DNA of 64,000 nucleotides from Bradyrhizobium diazoefficiens USDA 110 (GCF_000011365.1 NC_004463.1:5876001-5940000); one strand, 5' to 3'; counted from the first letter of the stretch, positions 44,755-54,949 are shown. Notes: generated from the letters alone by a model not told the origin. Made by a program: numbers and translations.

Positions 44755-45732
44755 ATGAAGCGGACGGCTCTCACGATTTTTCTCGGACTGGTCGGCTTGA
44801 TGGGCGGCAATTCGCTCGCGCCGGCTCAAACGGTCTATCCGGAGAAATCGTTGCAATTGATCGTCCCCTTCCCGCCGGGCGGCGCCTCCGATGTGGTCGC
44901 GCGCATCATCGGCGGCGAGCTGGAGACGCGGCTCGGCAAGCCCGTGATCATCATGAACCGTCCCGGGGGCGGCACCACGATCGCGGCCAAGGAAGTCGCA
45001 CGTTCGGCGCCTGACGGATACACCCTGTTCTTCAGCTCGAACTCGAGCTTCACGCTGCCGGCAGCCGTGAAGGAAAGCGTGCCTTACGACGCGGCCAAGG
45101 ATTTCGAGCCGCTCGGCCAGGTCGGCAAGATCACGCTGGCGCTCGTCACTTACAAGGACAATCCGGTCAAGGACGTCGCTTCGCTCGTCGCCGAGGCGAA
45201 GGCCAATCCCGACAAGCTGTCGCTCGCATCCTTCGGCGTCGCGACCGTCTCGCATTTCGCCGGCGAGCTGTTCAAGTCGAGTGCCGGGGTCAAGATGGTC
45301 CACCTGCCCTACAAGGGCAGCGCACCGGCGATGAACGACCTCATCGGCAAGCACATCCAGTACCACGTCGACACCGTGATCGCCGTGAAGCCGCAGATCG
45401 AGGCGGGCACCGTCAAGGTGCTCGCGGTGTTCTCCGGCAAGCGCACGCCCTACCTGCCCGACGTGCCGACGCTTGCCGAGCTCGGCTACACCGGCATCGA
45501 CTTCGCGTCCTGGGGCGCGGTCGTCGCGCCCAAGGGGCTGCCGCCGGCCGTTCACGACAAGCTGACGGCGGCGCTGGAGGAGATCGTCAACAGCCCTTCC
45601 GTCATCGAGCGCTTCACCACGGTCGGCTTCGAACCGGGCTTCATGCGCTACAGCGACTGGGCAGGAGCCATCGGCAAGGAGACCGCCGAGATGAAGGAGA
45701 TCGCGCAAAGGGCGGGGATCAAGGAAGAATAG
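44755..45732 (+). CDS. Bug-family (TctC-like) periplasmic solute-binding protein
   Basis: This 325-residue protein has a signal peptide (ending GNSLAPA), then LIVPFPPGGASDVVARIIG, the family's ligand-loop motif, and VHLPYKGSAPAMNDLIG. Bug proteins bind carboxylates or small aromatic acids for TctAB-type import, but no TctA or TctB gene is here, a common situation in this family. ATG 44755 follows the divergent promoter gap. Ligand unknown. Confidence 0.92.
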   Translation: MKRTALTIFLGLVGLMGGNSLAPAQTVYPEKSLQLIVPFPPGGASDVVARIIGGELETRLGKPVIIMNRPGGGTTIAAKEVARSAPDGYTLFFSSNSSFTLPAAVKESVPYDAAKDFEPLGQVGKITLALVTYKDNPVKDVASLVAEAKANPDKLSLASFGVATVSHFAGELFKSSAGVKMVHLPYKGSAPAMNDLIGKHIQYHVDTVIAVKPQIEAGTVKVLAVFSGKRTPYLPDVPTLAELGYTGIDFASWGAVVAPKGLPPAVHDKLTAALEEIVNSPSVIERFTTVGFEPGFMRYSDWAGAIGKETAEMKEIAQRAGIKEE

Positions 45733-45762
45733 CCGCGCTGATCTTCGCCAGCCCCAAAAACA

Positions 45763-45788
45763 AAAGCGGCGCCCGAGGGCGCCGCTTT
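45763..45788. terminator. bidirectional terminator between Bug gene and rplQ
   Basis: Perfect stem AAAGCGGCGCCC and GGGCGCCGCTTT with a GA loop. On the minus strand it is followed by TTTGTTTTTGG, making it the end of the ribosomal operon. Confidence 0.92.
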
Positions 45789-45812
45789 CAATTTCGTACC
45801 TGCTGAAACGGC

Positions 45813-46229
45813 TTACGCCGCCTCGGCTTCCTTCTCCTGCACCGGACCGGAGTCCTGGCCCTTGGCATCGACGTCGCGATCGACGAACTCGATCACGGCC
45901 ATCGCGGCGTTGTCGCCGTAACGGAAGCCGGCCTTGATGATGCGGGTGTAGCCGCCCTGGCGGTCCTTGTAGCGGGTCGCGAGCACGTCGAAGAGCTTCT
46001 TGACCTGATCCTTGTCGCGCATCTCGGAGATCGCCTGGCGGCGCATGGCCAGCCCGCCCTTCTTGCCGAGGGTGACGAGCTTCTCGACGATCGGACGGAG
46101 CTCCTTGGCCTTCGGCAGCGTGGTGACGATCTGCTCGTGCTTGATCAGCGCGGCCGCCATGTTGGCGAACATCGCCCTGCGGTGTTCGGCCGTGCGGTTG
46201 AGCTTCCGATGAACCTTGCCGTGACGCAT
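45813..46229 (-). CDS. rplQ: 50S ribosomal protein L17
   Basis: This 138-residue protein begins [20 protein letters not shown], the L17 signature, with a C-terminal Glu/Ala-rich extension ([11 protein letters not shown]). It is the last gene of the alpha operon, separated from rpoA by 191 bases that contain a palindromic repeat, and ended by a strong terminator at 45763-45788. Confidence 0.98.
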   Translation of the reverse strand: MRHGKVHRKLNRTAEHRRAMFANMAAALIKHEQIVTTLPKAKELRPIVEKLVTLGKKGGLAMRRQAISEMRDKDQVKKLFDVLATRYKDRQGGYTRIIKAGFRYGDNAAMAVIEFVDRDVDAKGQDSGPVQEKEAEAA

Positions 46230-46310
46230 GTAACTATTCCTTACGTTAAAACTGCCGCGACGGTTCGTCGGACATGTTGCTCAGGTGGGCTGCCTGCGTT
46301 CGCCCAGTCA

Positions 46311-46415
46311 GTCATTCCGGGATGGCTCGCAGAGCCGAACCCGGAATCTCGAGGTTCCGGGTTCGATGCTCCAGGGCCGCGGTTGCGCGGTCCCGTCGCA
46401 TCGCCCCGGAACGAC
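46311..46415. repeat. CGTCATTCCGGGG-type repeat inside the rpoA-rplQ gap, copy 4
   Basis: A divergent member of the family: GTCATTCCGGGATGG on the left, GCCCCGGAACGAC on the right, inner CCCGGAATCTCGAGGTTCCGG. It lies inside the essential alpha operon. Confidence 0.8.
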
Positions 46416-46420
46416 GAATC

Positions 46421-47452
46421 TCAGTAGTGATCCTCGAAGCGCTTGGCGAGCTCGTCGATGTTCTCCGGCGGCCAGCCCGGCACTTCCATGCCGAGATGCA
46501 GACCCATCTGAGCCAGCACTTCCTTGATCTCGTTCAGCGACTTGCGGCCGAAGTTCGGGGTGCGGAGCATTTCCGCCTCGCTCTTCTGCACGAGGTCGCC
46601 GATGTAGACGATGTTGTCGTTCTTCAAGCAGTTGGCCGAACGCACCGACAGCTCGAGCTCGTCCACCTTCTTGAGGAAGGCCGGGTTGAAGGCGAGGTCC
46701 GGGATGATCTCCTGGGCGACTTCCTTGCGCGGCTCTTCGAAGTTGACGAACACGTTGAGCTGATCCTGGAGGATGCGGGCGGCGTAAGCCACCGAGTCAT
46801 CCGGCGAGATCGCGCCGTTGGTCTCGATCGTCATGGTCAGCTTGTCGTAGTCGAGGATCTGGCCCTCGCGGGTGTTCTCGACCTTGTAGGAGACCTTGCG
46901 GACCGGCGAGTACAGGCTGTCGACCGGGATCAGGCCGATCGGCGCATCCTCGGGACGGTTGCGCTCGGCGGGCACGTAGCCCTTGCCGGTCGCGACGGTG
47001 AACTCCATGCGGATCTCCGCGCCCTCGTCGAGCGTGCAGATCTGGAGGTCCGGATTGAGCACGACGACGTCGCCGACGGTCTGGATGTCGCCGGCGGTGA
47101 CGACGCCCGGGCCCTGCTTCTTCACGACCATGCGCTTGGGGCCTTCGCCCTGCATCTTGATCGAGATGTCCTTGATGTTGAGCACGATGTCGGTGACGTC
47201 CTCACGGACGCCAGCGATCGAGGAGAACTCGTGCAGCACGCCGTCGATGTGCACCGACTGCACCGCCGCGCCCTGGAGCGAGGAGAGCAGGATGCGGCGC
47301 AGCGCGTTGCCGAGGGTCTGGCCGAAGCCGCGCTCGAGCGGCTCGGCGACGATGGTCGCAAAACGGGCCGGATCGCTGCCGGGCGTGACCTGGAGCTTGT
47401 TCGGCCGAATCAGTTCTTGCCAATTTTTCTGGATCGTCACTGTTTCACCCAT
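46421..47452 (-). CDS. rpoA: RNA polymerase alpha subunit
   Basis: This 343-residue protein has an N-terminal assembly domain ([20 protein letters not shown]) and a C-terminal domain (about 255-330) with [15 protein letters not shown] and [13 protein letters not shown] that contacts UP elements and activators. ATG 47452 gives [11 protein letters not shown]; earlier in-frame Met lies in hairpin sequence. Transcribed with rpsM and rpsK. Confidence 0.98.
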   Translation of the reverse strand: MGETVTIQKNWQELIRPNKLQVTPGSDPARFATIVAEPLERGFGQTLGNALRRILLSSLQGAAVQSVHIDGVLHEFSSIAGVREDVTDIVLNIKDISIKMQGEGPKRMVVKKQGPGVVTAGDIQTVGDVVVLNPDLQICTLDEGAEIRMEFTVATGKGYVPAERNRPEDAPIGLIPVDSLYSPVRKVSYKVENTREGQILDYDKLTMTIETNGAISPDDSVAYAARILQDQLNVFVNFEEPRKEVAQEIIPDLAFNPAFLKKVDELELSVRSANCLKNDNIVYIGDLVQKSEAEMLRTPNFGRKSLNEIKEVLAQMGLHLGMEVPGWPPENIDELAKRFEDHY

Positions 47453-47497
47453 ACAGGCCAGTCGAACTGCCGTTGCAGACACTGGCGTTGGAGAAAG

Positions 47498-47557
47498 GCC
47501 GCAGGTCGCACCTGCGGCTTCTTGCAAAAGTCATTGCGGGCGCCGATGCGCCCGCAA
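47498..47557 (-). other. tandem stem-loops in rpsK-rpoA gap
   Basis: GCCGCAGGT/ACCTGCGGC (47498-47518) and TTGCGGGCGC/GCGCCCGCAA (47534-47557) are two perfect hairpins in a row. Neither has a long T-run, so they look like RNA stability or processing elements rather than full terminators. Confidence 0.6.
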
Positions 47558-47564
47558 CCTCGTA

Positions 47565-47954
47565 TCAAACGCGCCGACGCTTGCGGGGACGGCAACCGTT
47601 GTGCGGGATCGTGGTCACGTCGCGGATCGAGGTGACGGTGAAGCCGGCGGCCTGGAGCGCGCGCAGCGCCGATTCGCGGCCCGAACCGGGACCGGCGACT
47701 TCGACTTCCAGCGTGCGCATGCCGTGCTCCTGCGCCTTCTTCGACACGTCCTCGGCGGCAACCTGCGCCGCGTACGGGGTCGACTTGCGCGAGCCCTTGA
47801 AGCCCATCGTGCCGGCGGAGGACCAGGCAATCGTGTTGCCCTGCGCGTCGGTGATGGTGATGGTCGTGTTGTTGAACGACGAGTTCACGTGCGCAACGCC
47901 GGAGGCGATGTTCTTGCGTTCACGACGGCGAACGCGGGTGGCTTCCTTGCCCAT
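47565..47954 (-). CDS. rpsK: 30S ribosomal protein S11
   Basis: This 129-residue protein has [20 protein letters not shown] and the C-terminal [12 protein letters not shown] typical of S11, which lines the platform near the mRNA exit. It follows rpsM by 123 bases, a gap holding a hairpin. Confidence 0.98.
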   Translation of the reverse strand: MGKEATRVRRRERKNIASGVAHVNSSFNNTTITITDAQGNTIAWSSAGTMGFKGSRKSTPYAAQVAAEDVSKKAQEHGMRTLEVEVAGPGSGRESALRALQAAGFTVTSIRDVTTIPHNGCRPRKRRRV

Positions 47955-48023
47955 TGAGTACCTTTCCTGGAGATCTCAAACGCCGCCGTAATGCCAGCGG
48001 CTACACCTGTGGAACGAAAGGCG

Positions 48024-48058
48024 CGTGGCGAACGGGTTGTCCCCGGTTCGCCACACGC
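48024..48058 (-). other. stem-loop in rpsM-rpsK gap
   Basis: CGTGGCGAACGGG and CCCCGGTTCGCCACACG pair with small bulges around TTGT. It lies 20 bases after the rpsM stop, without a T-run. Confidence 0.5.
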
Positions 48059-48077
48059 CGCGATTGGATGCGAAAAC

Positions 48078-48446
48078 TTACTTCTTCTTGCCGGCGATGG
48101 CCTTGGCCGGGCCCTTGCGCGTGCGCGCATTGGTGTGGGTACGCTGACCGCGCACCGGCAGACCGCGACGATGACGCAGGCCGCGATAGCAGCCGAGGTC
48201 CATCAGACGCTTGATGTTGATGCCGACCTCACGACGCAGGTCACCCTCGACGAGATAGTCGCGGTCGATGACTTCGCGGATCTGGAGCACTTCGGCGTCG
48301 CTGAGCTGGCTGACGCGACGATCCACCGGGATCTTCACCTTCTCCAGAATCTCACCGGCGATCTTCTGACCGATGCCATGGATGTACTGGAGCGCGATCA
48401 GCACGCGCTTGTTGGTGGGAATGTTCACGCCGGCAATACGGGCCAC
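48078..48446 (-). CDS. rpsM: 30S ribosomal protein S13
   Basis: This 122-residue protein starts [20 protein letters not shown] and ends [14 protein letters not shown]13 contacts the P-site tRNA and the large subunit. First of the alpha operon after adk; the adk-rpsM gap is 185 bases. Confidence 0.98.
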   Translation of the reverse strand: MARIAGVNIPTNKRVLIALQYIHGIGQKIAGEILEKVKIPVDRRVSQLSDAEVLQIREVIDRDYLVEGDLRREVGINIKRLMDLGCYRGLRHRRGLPVRGQRTHTNARTRKGPAKAIAGKKK

Positions 48447-48631
48447 GGCCTTCTCTCCTGTTGCCGGTCCTCGTCAGGACCAGGCTTTAAGTGCTTGTGT
48501 TCTCGGGCAGGTGTTCACAAACGCGAACACGACGCCCACCCCCGGTCTTCCTGGGGCCCGGCATCGTCTGAAACTATCCGACTTGGATGCGGGGCTTATT
48601 AAGGGATTCCGGGGGCTTTCGTCAACCGCTG

Positions 48632-49525
48632 CTAGCGCTTAGCTCGCTTTTTCGCGACCTTTTTTGCGGCCTTTTTGGCACCTTTTTTGACAGCCTTCCT
48701 GGCGGTCTTTTTGGCAGCCTTCTTCACCGTCTTCTTCGCGGTCTTCTTGACCGCCTTCTTGGTGCCCTTCACGGCCTTCTTGGTCGCCTTTTTAGCGGAT
48801 TTGGCGGGTTTTTTGGCCGTTTTCGCCGACTTCTTGGCTGTTTTGGCCTTGGCCGCCCCCTTCTTGGCCGGCGCCGTCTTGGCGGCACTCTGGGCAGTTC
48901 CCTTGGCAGTTCCCTTGCCATGCGTCTTGGGCTCGACTGCCCCGAGCGCCAGGAGCTGGCGGTGAACCGCACGGGTGACCTCGTCGATGGCCATCATGCC
49001 ATCGATGGTCGAGAGCTTCCGCCGCTCGGAATAGTAGTGAATCAGCGGCTCCGTCTGGCTGCGGTAGCTGGCAAGCCGCTTGGTCAGGACCTCGGGGGTG
49101 TCGTCGAGGCGAACCTCCTCACCGCGCTCCCGCATCTGGGCGACTCGGGTCTCGACGCGACTCAGCAGCGCGCTTTCGTTGACGCGGAGCTCGATCACTG
49201 CATCGAGCTTGAGGTGCTTCTGCCTCAGCAGCTCATCGAGCGCCTCGGCCTGCGGCACGGTGCGCGGGAAACCGTCGAGGATGAAACCGTTCTTGGCGTC
49301 CGGCTGGTCGATCCGGTCGGAGATGATTCCGACCACGACGTCGTCGGGTACGAGGCCGCCGCTGGCCATGATCTCCTTGGCCTTCAGACCGACCGGCGTT
49401 CCCGCCGCCACGGCCGCACGCAGCATCTCGCCGGTCGAGAGCTGGACGATACCATAGCGCTCCACCAGCAGCTGCGCCTGGGTCCCTTTGCCCGACCCCG
49501 GCGGTCCCAGAAGTATAATTCTCAT
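48632..49525 (-). CDS. adk: adenylate kinase with histone H1-like tail
   Basis: This 297-residue protein has a normal core at about 1-197: P-loop GPPGSGKGT at 7-15, DGFPRT at 84-89 and a short-LID form ([20 protein letters not shown]). The core converts ATP plus AMP to two ADP. From about residue 200 a 97-residue tail of Lys, Ala and Thr repeats ([18 protein letters not shown]) resembles histone H1 or bacterial Hc1/AlgP tails and would bind nucleic acid. Most Adk proteins end near 190-215. The frame is continuous, with no sign of a shift. Confidence 0.93.
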   Translation of the reverse strand: MRIILLGPPGSGKGTQAQLLVERYGIVQLSTGEMLRAAVAAGTPVGLKAKEIMASGGLVPDDVVVGIISDRIDQPDAKNGFILDGFPRTVPQAEALDELLRQKHLKLDAVIELRVNESALLSRVETRVAQMRERGEEVRLDDTPEVLTKRLASYRSQTEPLIHYYSERRKLSTIDGMMAIDEVTRAVHRQLLALGAVEPKTHGKGTAKGTAQSAAKTAPAKKGAAKAKTAKKSAKTAKKPAKSAKKATKKAVKGTKKAVKKTAKKTVKKAAKKTARKAVKKGAKKAAKKVAKKRAKR

Positions 49526-49767
49526 CGGCGTACGCCCCCCGGATTGGTGAGCGATACGTCGCGCACCTGTGTTTGAAGATCAAGAACAGTGCAAACCATA
49601 ATCGGCGCCGCACCGCTACCCATATCATAGGGGAGCGAATACCCGGTCGCCAAGAAGGCCTTTGAAATCAGGGATTGCATCGCGCTGAGAGCAGCTCCGC
49701 CGATGCGATCGAACGGCTGGCTGGTCGTCTCTGCGGGCGCCGCGCGTTGCTCTCGCGCGGGCGAATC

Positions 49768-49787
49768 GGCGGCGCAGTCGCGCCGCC
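49768..49787 (-). other. stem-loop after secY
   Basis: Perfect GGCGGCGC/GCGCCGCC stem with AGTC loop, 17 bases after the secY stop. No T-run follows. The rest of the 279-base secY-adk gap holds no gene I can see. Confidence 0.6.
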
Positions 49788-49804
49788 TTCAGAGGACGCC
49801 GCGC

Positions 49805-51136
49805 TTAGCGGCGGCGACCGCGCAGCTTCGACTTCCGGATCAGGCCTTCGTACTGATGGGCCAGCAGATAGCCCTGCACCTGCGCCACCGTGTCCATGGT
49901 CACGCTGACCACGATCAGCAGCGAGGTACCGCCGAAGTAGAACGGCACCGAGGCGTAGGAGATCAGGATCTCGGGGATCAAGCAGACGATCGCCAGATAG
50001 ATCGCGCCGAGCACGGTGATGCGCGACAGCACGTAGTCGATGTATTCCGCGGTGCGCTCGCCGGGGCGAATGCCCGGAATGAAGCCGCCGTGCTTCTTCA
50101 GATTGTCCGCGGTCTCGGTCGGGTTGAACACGATCGCGGTGTAGAAGAACGCGAAGAACACGATTAGCGCGAGATACATGATCAGGAACAGCGGACGGCC
50201 GTGGCCGAGCTGGGTGGTGATCCACTGGAACCATTCCGGCCCGCTGCCCGCATTGAAGTTCGCAACCGTGGTCGGCAGCAGCAAGAGCGAAGACGCGAAG
50301 ATCGGCGGAATCACGCCCGAGGTGTTGAGCTTGAGCGGCAGATGCGAGGACTGACCCTCGAACATCTTGTTGCCGACCTGACGCTTCGGATACTGGATCA
50401 GCAGGCGGCGCTGCGCGCGCTCCATGAACACGATGAAGGCGATCACGGCGACCGCCATGATGATGACGACCAGGATCAGGCCGGTCGACATCGCACCCTG
50501 ACGGCCGAGCTCGAGCATGTTGGCGAGCGCCGCGGGCAGCTCGGCGACGATGCCGGAGAGAATGATCAGCGAGATGCCGTTGCCGATGCCGCGCGAGGTG
50601 ATCTGCTCGCCCAGCCACATCAGGAACATGGTGCCGCCGGTCAGCGTGATCGCCGTGGACAGGCGGAAGAACATGCCGGGGTCGCTGACGACGTTGCCGG
50701 CACCCTCAAGGCCCACCGCGATGCCGTAGGACTGGAACGCCGCCAGGATGACGGTCAGATAGCGGGTGTACTGGTTCAGCGTCTTGCGGCCGGCCTCGCC
50801 TTCCTTCTTCAGCGCCTCGAGCTGCGGCGAGACGGTGGTCAGGAGCTGAATGATGATCGAGGCCGAGATGTACGGCATGATGTTCAGCGCAAAGATCGCC
50901 ATGCGGTGGATGCCGCCGCCGGCGAACATGTTGAACATGCCGAGGATGCCGCCCGCCTGGGAGCGGAACACCTGCTCCCAAATGTTGGGATCGATGCCCG
51001 GCAACGGGATGTAGGTCCCCAGCCGATAAACGAGCAGTGCGCCCAGGGTGAACCAGATGCGCTTCTTCAGTTCGTCAGCCTTGGCAAACGCACCGAAATT
51101 GAGGTTGGCTGCCAGTTGTTCCGCTGCTGAGGCCAT
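49805..51136 (-). CDS. secY: protein translocase channel subunit SecY
   Basis: This 443-residue protein has ten membrane helices, starting in FTLGALLVYRLGTYIPLPGI and including the plug-region motif GIFGMFNMFAGGG-like (GGILGMFNMFAGG). SecY with SecE and SecG makes the inner-membrane export channel. Between rplO and adk, as usual. Confidence 0.98.
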   Translation of the reverse strand: MASAAEQLAANLNFGAFAKADELKKRIWFTLGALLVYRLGTYIPLPGIDPNIWEQVFRSQAGGILGMFNMFAGGGIHRMAIFALNIMPYISASIIIQLLTTVSPQLEALKKEGEAGRKTLNQYTRYLTVILAAFQSYGIAVGLEGAGNVVSDPGMFFRLSTAITLTGGTMFLMWLGEQITSRGIGNGISLIILSGIVAELPAALANMLELGRQGAMSTGLILVVIIMAVAVIAFIVFMERAQRRLLIQYPKRQVGNKMFEGQSSHLPLKLNTSGVIPPIFASSLLLLPTTVANFNAGSGPEWFQWITTQLGHGRPLFLIMYLALIVFFAFFYTAIVFNPTETADNLKKHGGFIPGIRPGERTAEYIDYVLSRITVLGAIYLAIVCLIPEILISYASVPFYFGGTSLLIVVSVTMDTVAQVQGYLLAHQYEGLIRKSKLRGRRR

Positions 51137-51249
51137 CTTGGACTTTCTCCCGCCGCCTGTTGCGCCGTCATGCCCGCGGCCGGGCTACTTTAGCGGACGC
51201 CGGACATTATCTGGGGCTCGGCATCGATAAGTCCACGTCCCGCATGCGT

Positions 51250-51271
51250 AAAGGCCCGCGAGCCGCGGGCC
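51250..51271 (-). terminator. weak terminator-like stem-loop between rplO and secY
   Basis: GGCCCGCG and CGCGGGCC form a perfect 8-base stem with an AGC loop. On the minus strand TTTACG follows. It may attenuate transcription into secY. Confidence 0.5.
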
Positions 51272-51284
51272 AATGACGCAGTTG

Positions 51285-51770
51285 TTACGCCGCCTCGCCT
51301 TCTTCCTTGGCAGGGGCGAGGATCTTCACCGAGCCGCCCGCCTTCTCGACCGCGGCAATCGCGGTCTTGGTGGCGCCGTGCACCTCGATGTTGAGCTTGG
51401 ACTTGAGCTCGCCACGGCCGAGCAGCCGCAGGCCGCCCTTGGCGCGGCGCAGCACGCCGCCCTTCACCAGGGCCTCGACGTTCACGACGCTGCCGGCGTC
51501 GATCTTCTTGGCATCGACCGCCTCCTGGAGCCGGTCGAGATTGATCTCGGCGAACTCGACGCGGAAGATGTTGTTGAAGCCGCGCTTGGGCAGACGGCGA
51601 TGCATCGGCATCTGGCCGCCTTCGAAACCCTTGATGCGCACGCCCGAACGCGCGGTCTGGCCCTTGCCGCCGCGGCCCGACTGCTTGCCCTTGCCCGAAC
51701 CGATGCCGCGGCCGACGCGCATACGCTTTTTGCGCGAGCCGGCGTTGTCGGCGATATCGCTGAGCTTCAT
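51285..51770 (-). CDS. rplO: 50S ribosomal protein L15
   Basis: This 161-residue protein starts [20 protein letters not shown] and has [23 protein letters not shown] 51770 was chosen as the normal L15 start; upstream in-frame codons lie in a repeat. Followed by a weak stem-loop before secY. Confidence 0.98.
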   Translation of the reverse strand: MKLSDIADNAGSRKKRMRVGRGIGSGKGKQSGRGGKGQTARSGVRIKGFEGGQMPMHRRLPKRGFNNIFRVEFAEINLDRLQEAVDAKKIDAGSVVNVEALVKGGVLRRAKGGLRLLGRGELKSKLNIEVHGATKTAIAAVEKAGGSVKILAPAKEEGEAA

Positions 51771-51790
51771 CGCCCTTCTCCTTGTGTCTT

Positions 51791-51839
51791 GCGCATGATC
51801 TTCACCGAAAACCGGCACCCGCTTTTCGGGATCATGCGC
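51791..51839. repeat. GCGCATGATC palindromic repeat between rpmD and rplO
   Basis: GCGCATGATC and GATCATGCGC are perfect 10-base inverted ends; inside, CCGAAAA and TTTTCGG pair too. It resembles a well-known type of Bradyrhizobium intergenic element and lies in an essential operon. Confidence 0.85.
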
Positions 51840-51845
51840 CTTTGC

Positions 51846-52040
51846 TTACTTCTCGTCGACGATGCGGACGAGATGGTGAACCTTCTCGATCATGCCGCGC
51901 ACGGCCGGAGTGTCCGGCAGTTCGCTGGTGCGGCCGATCTTGTTGAGCTTGAGCCCGATCAGCGTCGAACGCTGCGAGTGATGGCGGCGGATCGCGCTGC
52001 CGGTCTGCTCGAGCTTGATCGTCTTTGCGGCCTTGGCCAT
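51846..52040 (-). CDS. rpmD: 50S ribosomal protein L30
   Basis: This 64-residue protein has [20 protein letters not shown] and [20 protein letters not shown], both typical of bacterial L30. It follows rpsE by 24 bases. Confidence 0.97.
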   Translation of the reverse strand: MAKAAKTIKLEQTGSAIRRHHSQRSTLIGLKLNKIGRTSELPDTPAVRGMIEKVHHLVRIVDEK

Positions 52041-52064
52041 TTGATCTACTCCGAAAAGCTTCCG

Positions 52065-52658
52065 TTAGTCGGCAGCCGCCTCGGCATCGCCGCCGATACG
52101 GCGCGACTGGAGGGTGGACACCTTGATATTGCGGCGGGCTGCGACCGAACGCGGCGAATCCTGGTGCTTCAGCGCGTCGAAGGTCGCGCGCACCATGTTG
52201 TACGGGTTCGAAGAGCCGATCGACTTCGCCACCACGTCCTGGACGCCGAGCGTCTCGAACACGGCGCGCATCGGGCCGCCGGCGATGATGCCGGTACCGG
52301 CCGGAGCGGCACGCAGGTAGACACGGCCCGCGCCATGCCGGCCGGCGATGTCGTGATGCAGCGTGCGGCCCTCGCGCAGCGACACGCGGGTCAGGTTGCG
52401 CTTGGCGGACTCGGTTGCCTTGCGGATCGCCTCAGGCACTTCGCGCGCCTTGCCGTGGCCGAAGCCGGCGCGGCCCTTCTGGTCGCCGATCACGACCAGC
52501 GCTGCGAAACCGAAGCGCTTGCCGCCCTTGACGACCTTGGCCACGCGGTTGATGTGGACGAGCTTGTCGACGAACTCGCTGTCGCGCTCCTCGCGCTCCT
52601 TGCGTTCGCGTCCGCCGCCGCGTTGATCGCGTCCACCACGTTGTTCGCGTTCTGCCAT
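52065..52658 (-). CDS. rpsE: 30S ribosomal protein S5
   Basis: This 197-residue protein has an acidic and arginine-rich N-terminal tail ([20 protein letters not shown]), the [20 protein letters not shown] domain and [20 protein letters not shown]5 affects decoding accuracy. Tail longer than in E. coli. Confidence 0.98.
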   Translation of the reverse strand: MAEREQRGGRDQRGGGRERKEREERDSEFVDKLVHINRVAKVVKGGKRFGFAALVVIGDQKGRAGFGHGKAREVPEAIRKATESAKRNLTRVSLREGRTLHHDIAGRHGAGRVYLRAAPAGTGIIAGGPMRAVFETLGVQDVVAKSIGSSNPYNMVRATFDALKHQDSPRSVAARRNIKVSTLQSRRIGGDAEAAAD

Positions 52659-52702
52659 TTTTCCAATCCTTCAGAGGCTTACGCCTCAATCCTCAAATTC
52701 TG

Positions 52703-53065
52703 TTAGAAGCTCAGCCCGCTCTCACGCGCCGCATCGGCAAGAGCCTTGACGCGCCCGTGATAGAGATAGCTGCCGCGATCGAACACGACTTCCTTGACGC
52801 CCTTCTCGGCGGCGCGCTCGGCCAGCAGCTTGCCGACCGCCTTCGCCGCATCGATGTCGGCGCCGGTCTTGCCGCCGTCGCGCATCGACTTCTCGAGCGA
52901 GGAGGCAGAGGCCAGCGTCTCGCCCTTCAGATCGTCGATGACCTGGGCGTAGATGTGCTTGGACGAGCGGAACACCGACAGACGCGGACGGCCACCACCG
53001 GAGCGGCGCAGCTTCAGCCGCACACTCCGCTTGCGCCGGGCATTCGTAACCTTGGCTTTCGACAT
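52703..53065 (-). CDS. rplR: 50S ribosomal protein L18
   Basis: This 120-residue 5S rRNA-binding protein has [20 protein letters not shown] and [20 protein letters not shown]. It follows rplF by 11 bases. Confidence 0.98.
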   Translation of the reverse strand: MSKAKVTNARRKRSVRLKLRRSGGGRPRLSVFRSSKHIYAQVIDDLKGETLASASSLEKSMRDGGKTGADIDAAKAVGKLLAERAAEKGVKEVVFDRGSYLYHGRVKALADAARESGLSF

Positions 53066-53076
53066 GACCGGCTCCG

Positions 53077-53610
53077 TTACTTCTTCTTGCCTTCCTTGCG
53101 GAAGATGAATTCGCCAACATACTTCACGCCCTTGCCCTTGTAGGGCTCCGGCGGGCGGTATGAGCGGATTTCGGCCGCGACCTGGCCGACGCGTTGAATG
53201 TCGCTGCCCGTCACCGTGATTTCGGTCGGCTTCGGCACCGTGATCGTGATCCCTTCGGGGATCGTGTAGATCACGTCGTGGCTGTAGCCGAGCGCGAGCT
53301 GCAGGTTCTTGCCCTGCATCGCGGCGCGGTAGCCGACGCCGGTGATCTCGAGCTTCTTCTCGAAGCCCTTGGTGACGCCTTCGACCAGATTCGCGACCTG
53401 GGCGCGAGCGGTACCATACAGCGCCCGGGCTCGGTTGGTCTCGAGCCGCGGCTTGACCTTGATCTGGCCGCTCTCGAGCTTCACCTCGACGTCGTCATGG
53501 ACGACGAACTGAAGCTGGCCCTTGGGCCCCTTCATCTTGACGGTCTGCCCGTCGACGGTCGCGGTAACACCCGACGGAACCGCCACAGGCCTTTTGCCAA
53601 CACGTGACAT
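53077..53610 (-). CDS. rplF: 50S ribosomal protein L6
   Basis: This 177-residue protein starts [20 protein letters not shown] and ends with [20 protein letters not shown], the L6 hallmark. It lies near the factor-binding centre. Gap to rpsH 16 bases. Confidence 0.98.
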   Translation of the reverse strand: MSRVGKRPVAVPSGVTATVDGQTVKMKGPKGQLQFVVHDDVEVKLESGQIKVKPRLETNRARALYGTARAQVANLVEGVTKGFEKKLEITGVGYRAAMQGKNLQLALGYSHDVIYTIPEGITITVPKPTEITVTGSDIQRVGQVAAEIRSYRPPEPYKGKGVKYVGEFIFRKEGKKK

Positions 53611-53626
53611 GGATCAAAAATCCTTC

Positions 53627-54025
53627 TCAGAACACCGTGAAGAGGACTTCACCGCCCACATTCGCGTCGCGCGCGCTGTGGTCGGCCATGATCCCCTTCG
53701 GCGTCGACAACACCGAAATGCCGAGCCCGTTGTTGACCCGCGGCAGGTTCTTCACCGAGGCGTAAACACGACGCCCGGGCTTGGAAACACGTTCGATCTC
53801 GCGGATGACGGGCTCGCCGTCGAAATACTTCAGCTCGATCTCGATCTCGCTGCGGCCCGAGGAGTGCTCGACCGTGGCATAGCCGCGGATGTAGCCCTCG
53901 CTCTTGAGCACCTCGAGCACGTTCTCGCGCATCCGCGAGCCCGGCGTGGAGACCTTGGTCTTGGAGCGCATCTGCGCGTTGCGGATGCGGGTGATCAGAT
54001 CGCTGATTGGATCGTGCGTAGACAT
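53627..54025 (-). CDS. rpsH: 30S ribosomal protein S8
   Basis: This 132-residue protein starts [20 protein letters not shown] and has [20 protein letters not shown]. In E. coli S8 is the translational repressor of the spc operon; whether the same holds here is unknown. Confidence 0.98.
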
Positions 54026-54039
54026 CTAAACGACCCTCC

Positions 54040-54345
54040 TTACCAGCTCGACTTCACGAGGCCCGGGACCATGCCCTTGGAGCCAAGTTCGCGCAGCGCG
54101 ATACGGGACAGCTTGTTCTTGCGGTAGTTCGAGCGCGGACGGCCCGACAGCTCGCAACGAAGACGCACGCGGGTCGCCGACGAATTGCGCGGCATCTCGG
54201 CGAGCTTCAGGGTCGCGGCGAACCGCTCCTCCATCGGCAACGTCTTGTCGGCGATGATCGCCTTCAACCGCTCGCGCTTCGGGGCGGCGTTCTTCACCAT
54301 CCGCTTGCGCCGGTTGTTCTTCTCGATTGAACTCTTCTTTGCCAT
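54040..54345 (-). CDS. rpsN: 30S ribosomal protein S14
   Basis: This 101-residue long-type S14 lacks the zinc-binding CXXC motifs: [20 protein letters not shown] and [20 protein letters not shown]. Zinc-free form, as usual in proteobacteria. Gap to rplE 46 bases. Confidence 0.98.
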   Translation of the reverse strand: MAKKSSIEKNNRRKRMVKNAAPKRERLKAIIADKTLPMEERFAATLKLAEMPRNSSATRVRLRCELSGRPRSNYRKNKLSRIALRELGSKGMVPGLVKSSW

Positions 54346-54391
54346 GCTTGGCTCCTGGGTATCCGCGTTTGAGAGGCTTTAGGTCAGCGTC

Positions 54392-54949
54392 TCACTGCCG
54401 GAACGGGAAATTGAAAGCGGTCAACAAGGCCCTCGCCTCTTCGTCGGTCTTGGCCGTGGTGCAGACGGTGATGTCCATACCGCGGGCTTCCGTGACCTTG
54501 TCGAAGTCGATCTCGGGGAAAATGATGTGCTCCTTGATGCCGAGCGAGTAGTTGCCCCGGCCGTCGAAGCTCTTCGGGTTCAGGCCGCGGAAGTCGCGGA
54601 CGCGCGGCAGCGCGACCGTCACCAGGCGGTCGATGAACTCGTACATGCGGGCCTTGCGCAGCGTGACCTTGCAGCCGATCGGCTGGTTCTCACGCAGCTT
54701 GAAGGTCGCGATCGCGATGCGCGAATAGGTCACGATCGCCTTCTGGCCGGCGATCTGGGTCAGCTCGGCAGCGGCGGTCTCGGCCTTCTTGCGGTCGTTG
54801 ACGGAATCGCCAACGCCCATGTTCAGCACGACCTTGTCCAGGCGCGGAACCTGCATGACGTTCTCGTAACCGAACTTCTCGGTCATCGCCGTGCGGATCT
54901 TCGCATCGTATTCCGCGCGCAGGCGCGGCGTGTAAGCAGCCTCAGCCAT
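54392..54949 (-). CDS. rplE: 50S ribosomal protein L5
   Basis: This 185-residue protein has [20 protein letters not shown] and [20 protein letters not shown]. It binds 5S rRNA. ATG 54949 overlaps the end of rplX by 8 bases, so the two are coupled. Confidence 0.98.
   Translation of the reverse strand: MAEAAYTPRLRAEYDAKIRTAMTEKFGYENVMQVPRLDKVVLNMGVGDSVNDRKKAETAAAELTQIAGQKAIVTYSRIAIATFKLRENQPIGCKVTLRKARMYEFIDRLVTVALPRVRDFRGLNPKSFDGRGNYSLGIKEHIIFPEIDFDKVTEARGMDITVCTTAKTDEEARALLTAFNFPFRQ

Noticed and set aside
46274..47635. Plus-strand frame opposite rpoA
   Set aside because: rpoA is unmistakable; this is its antisense shadow.
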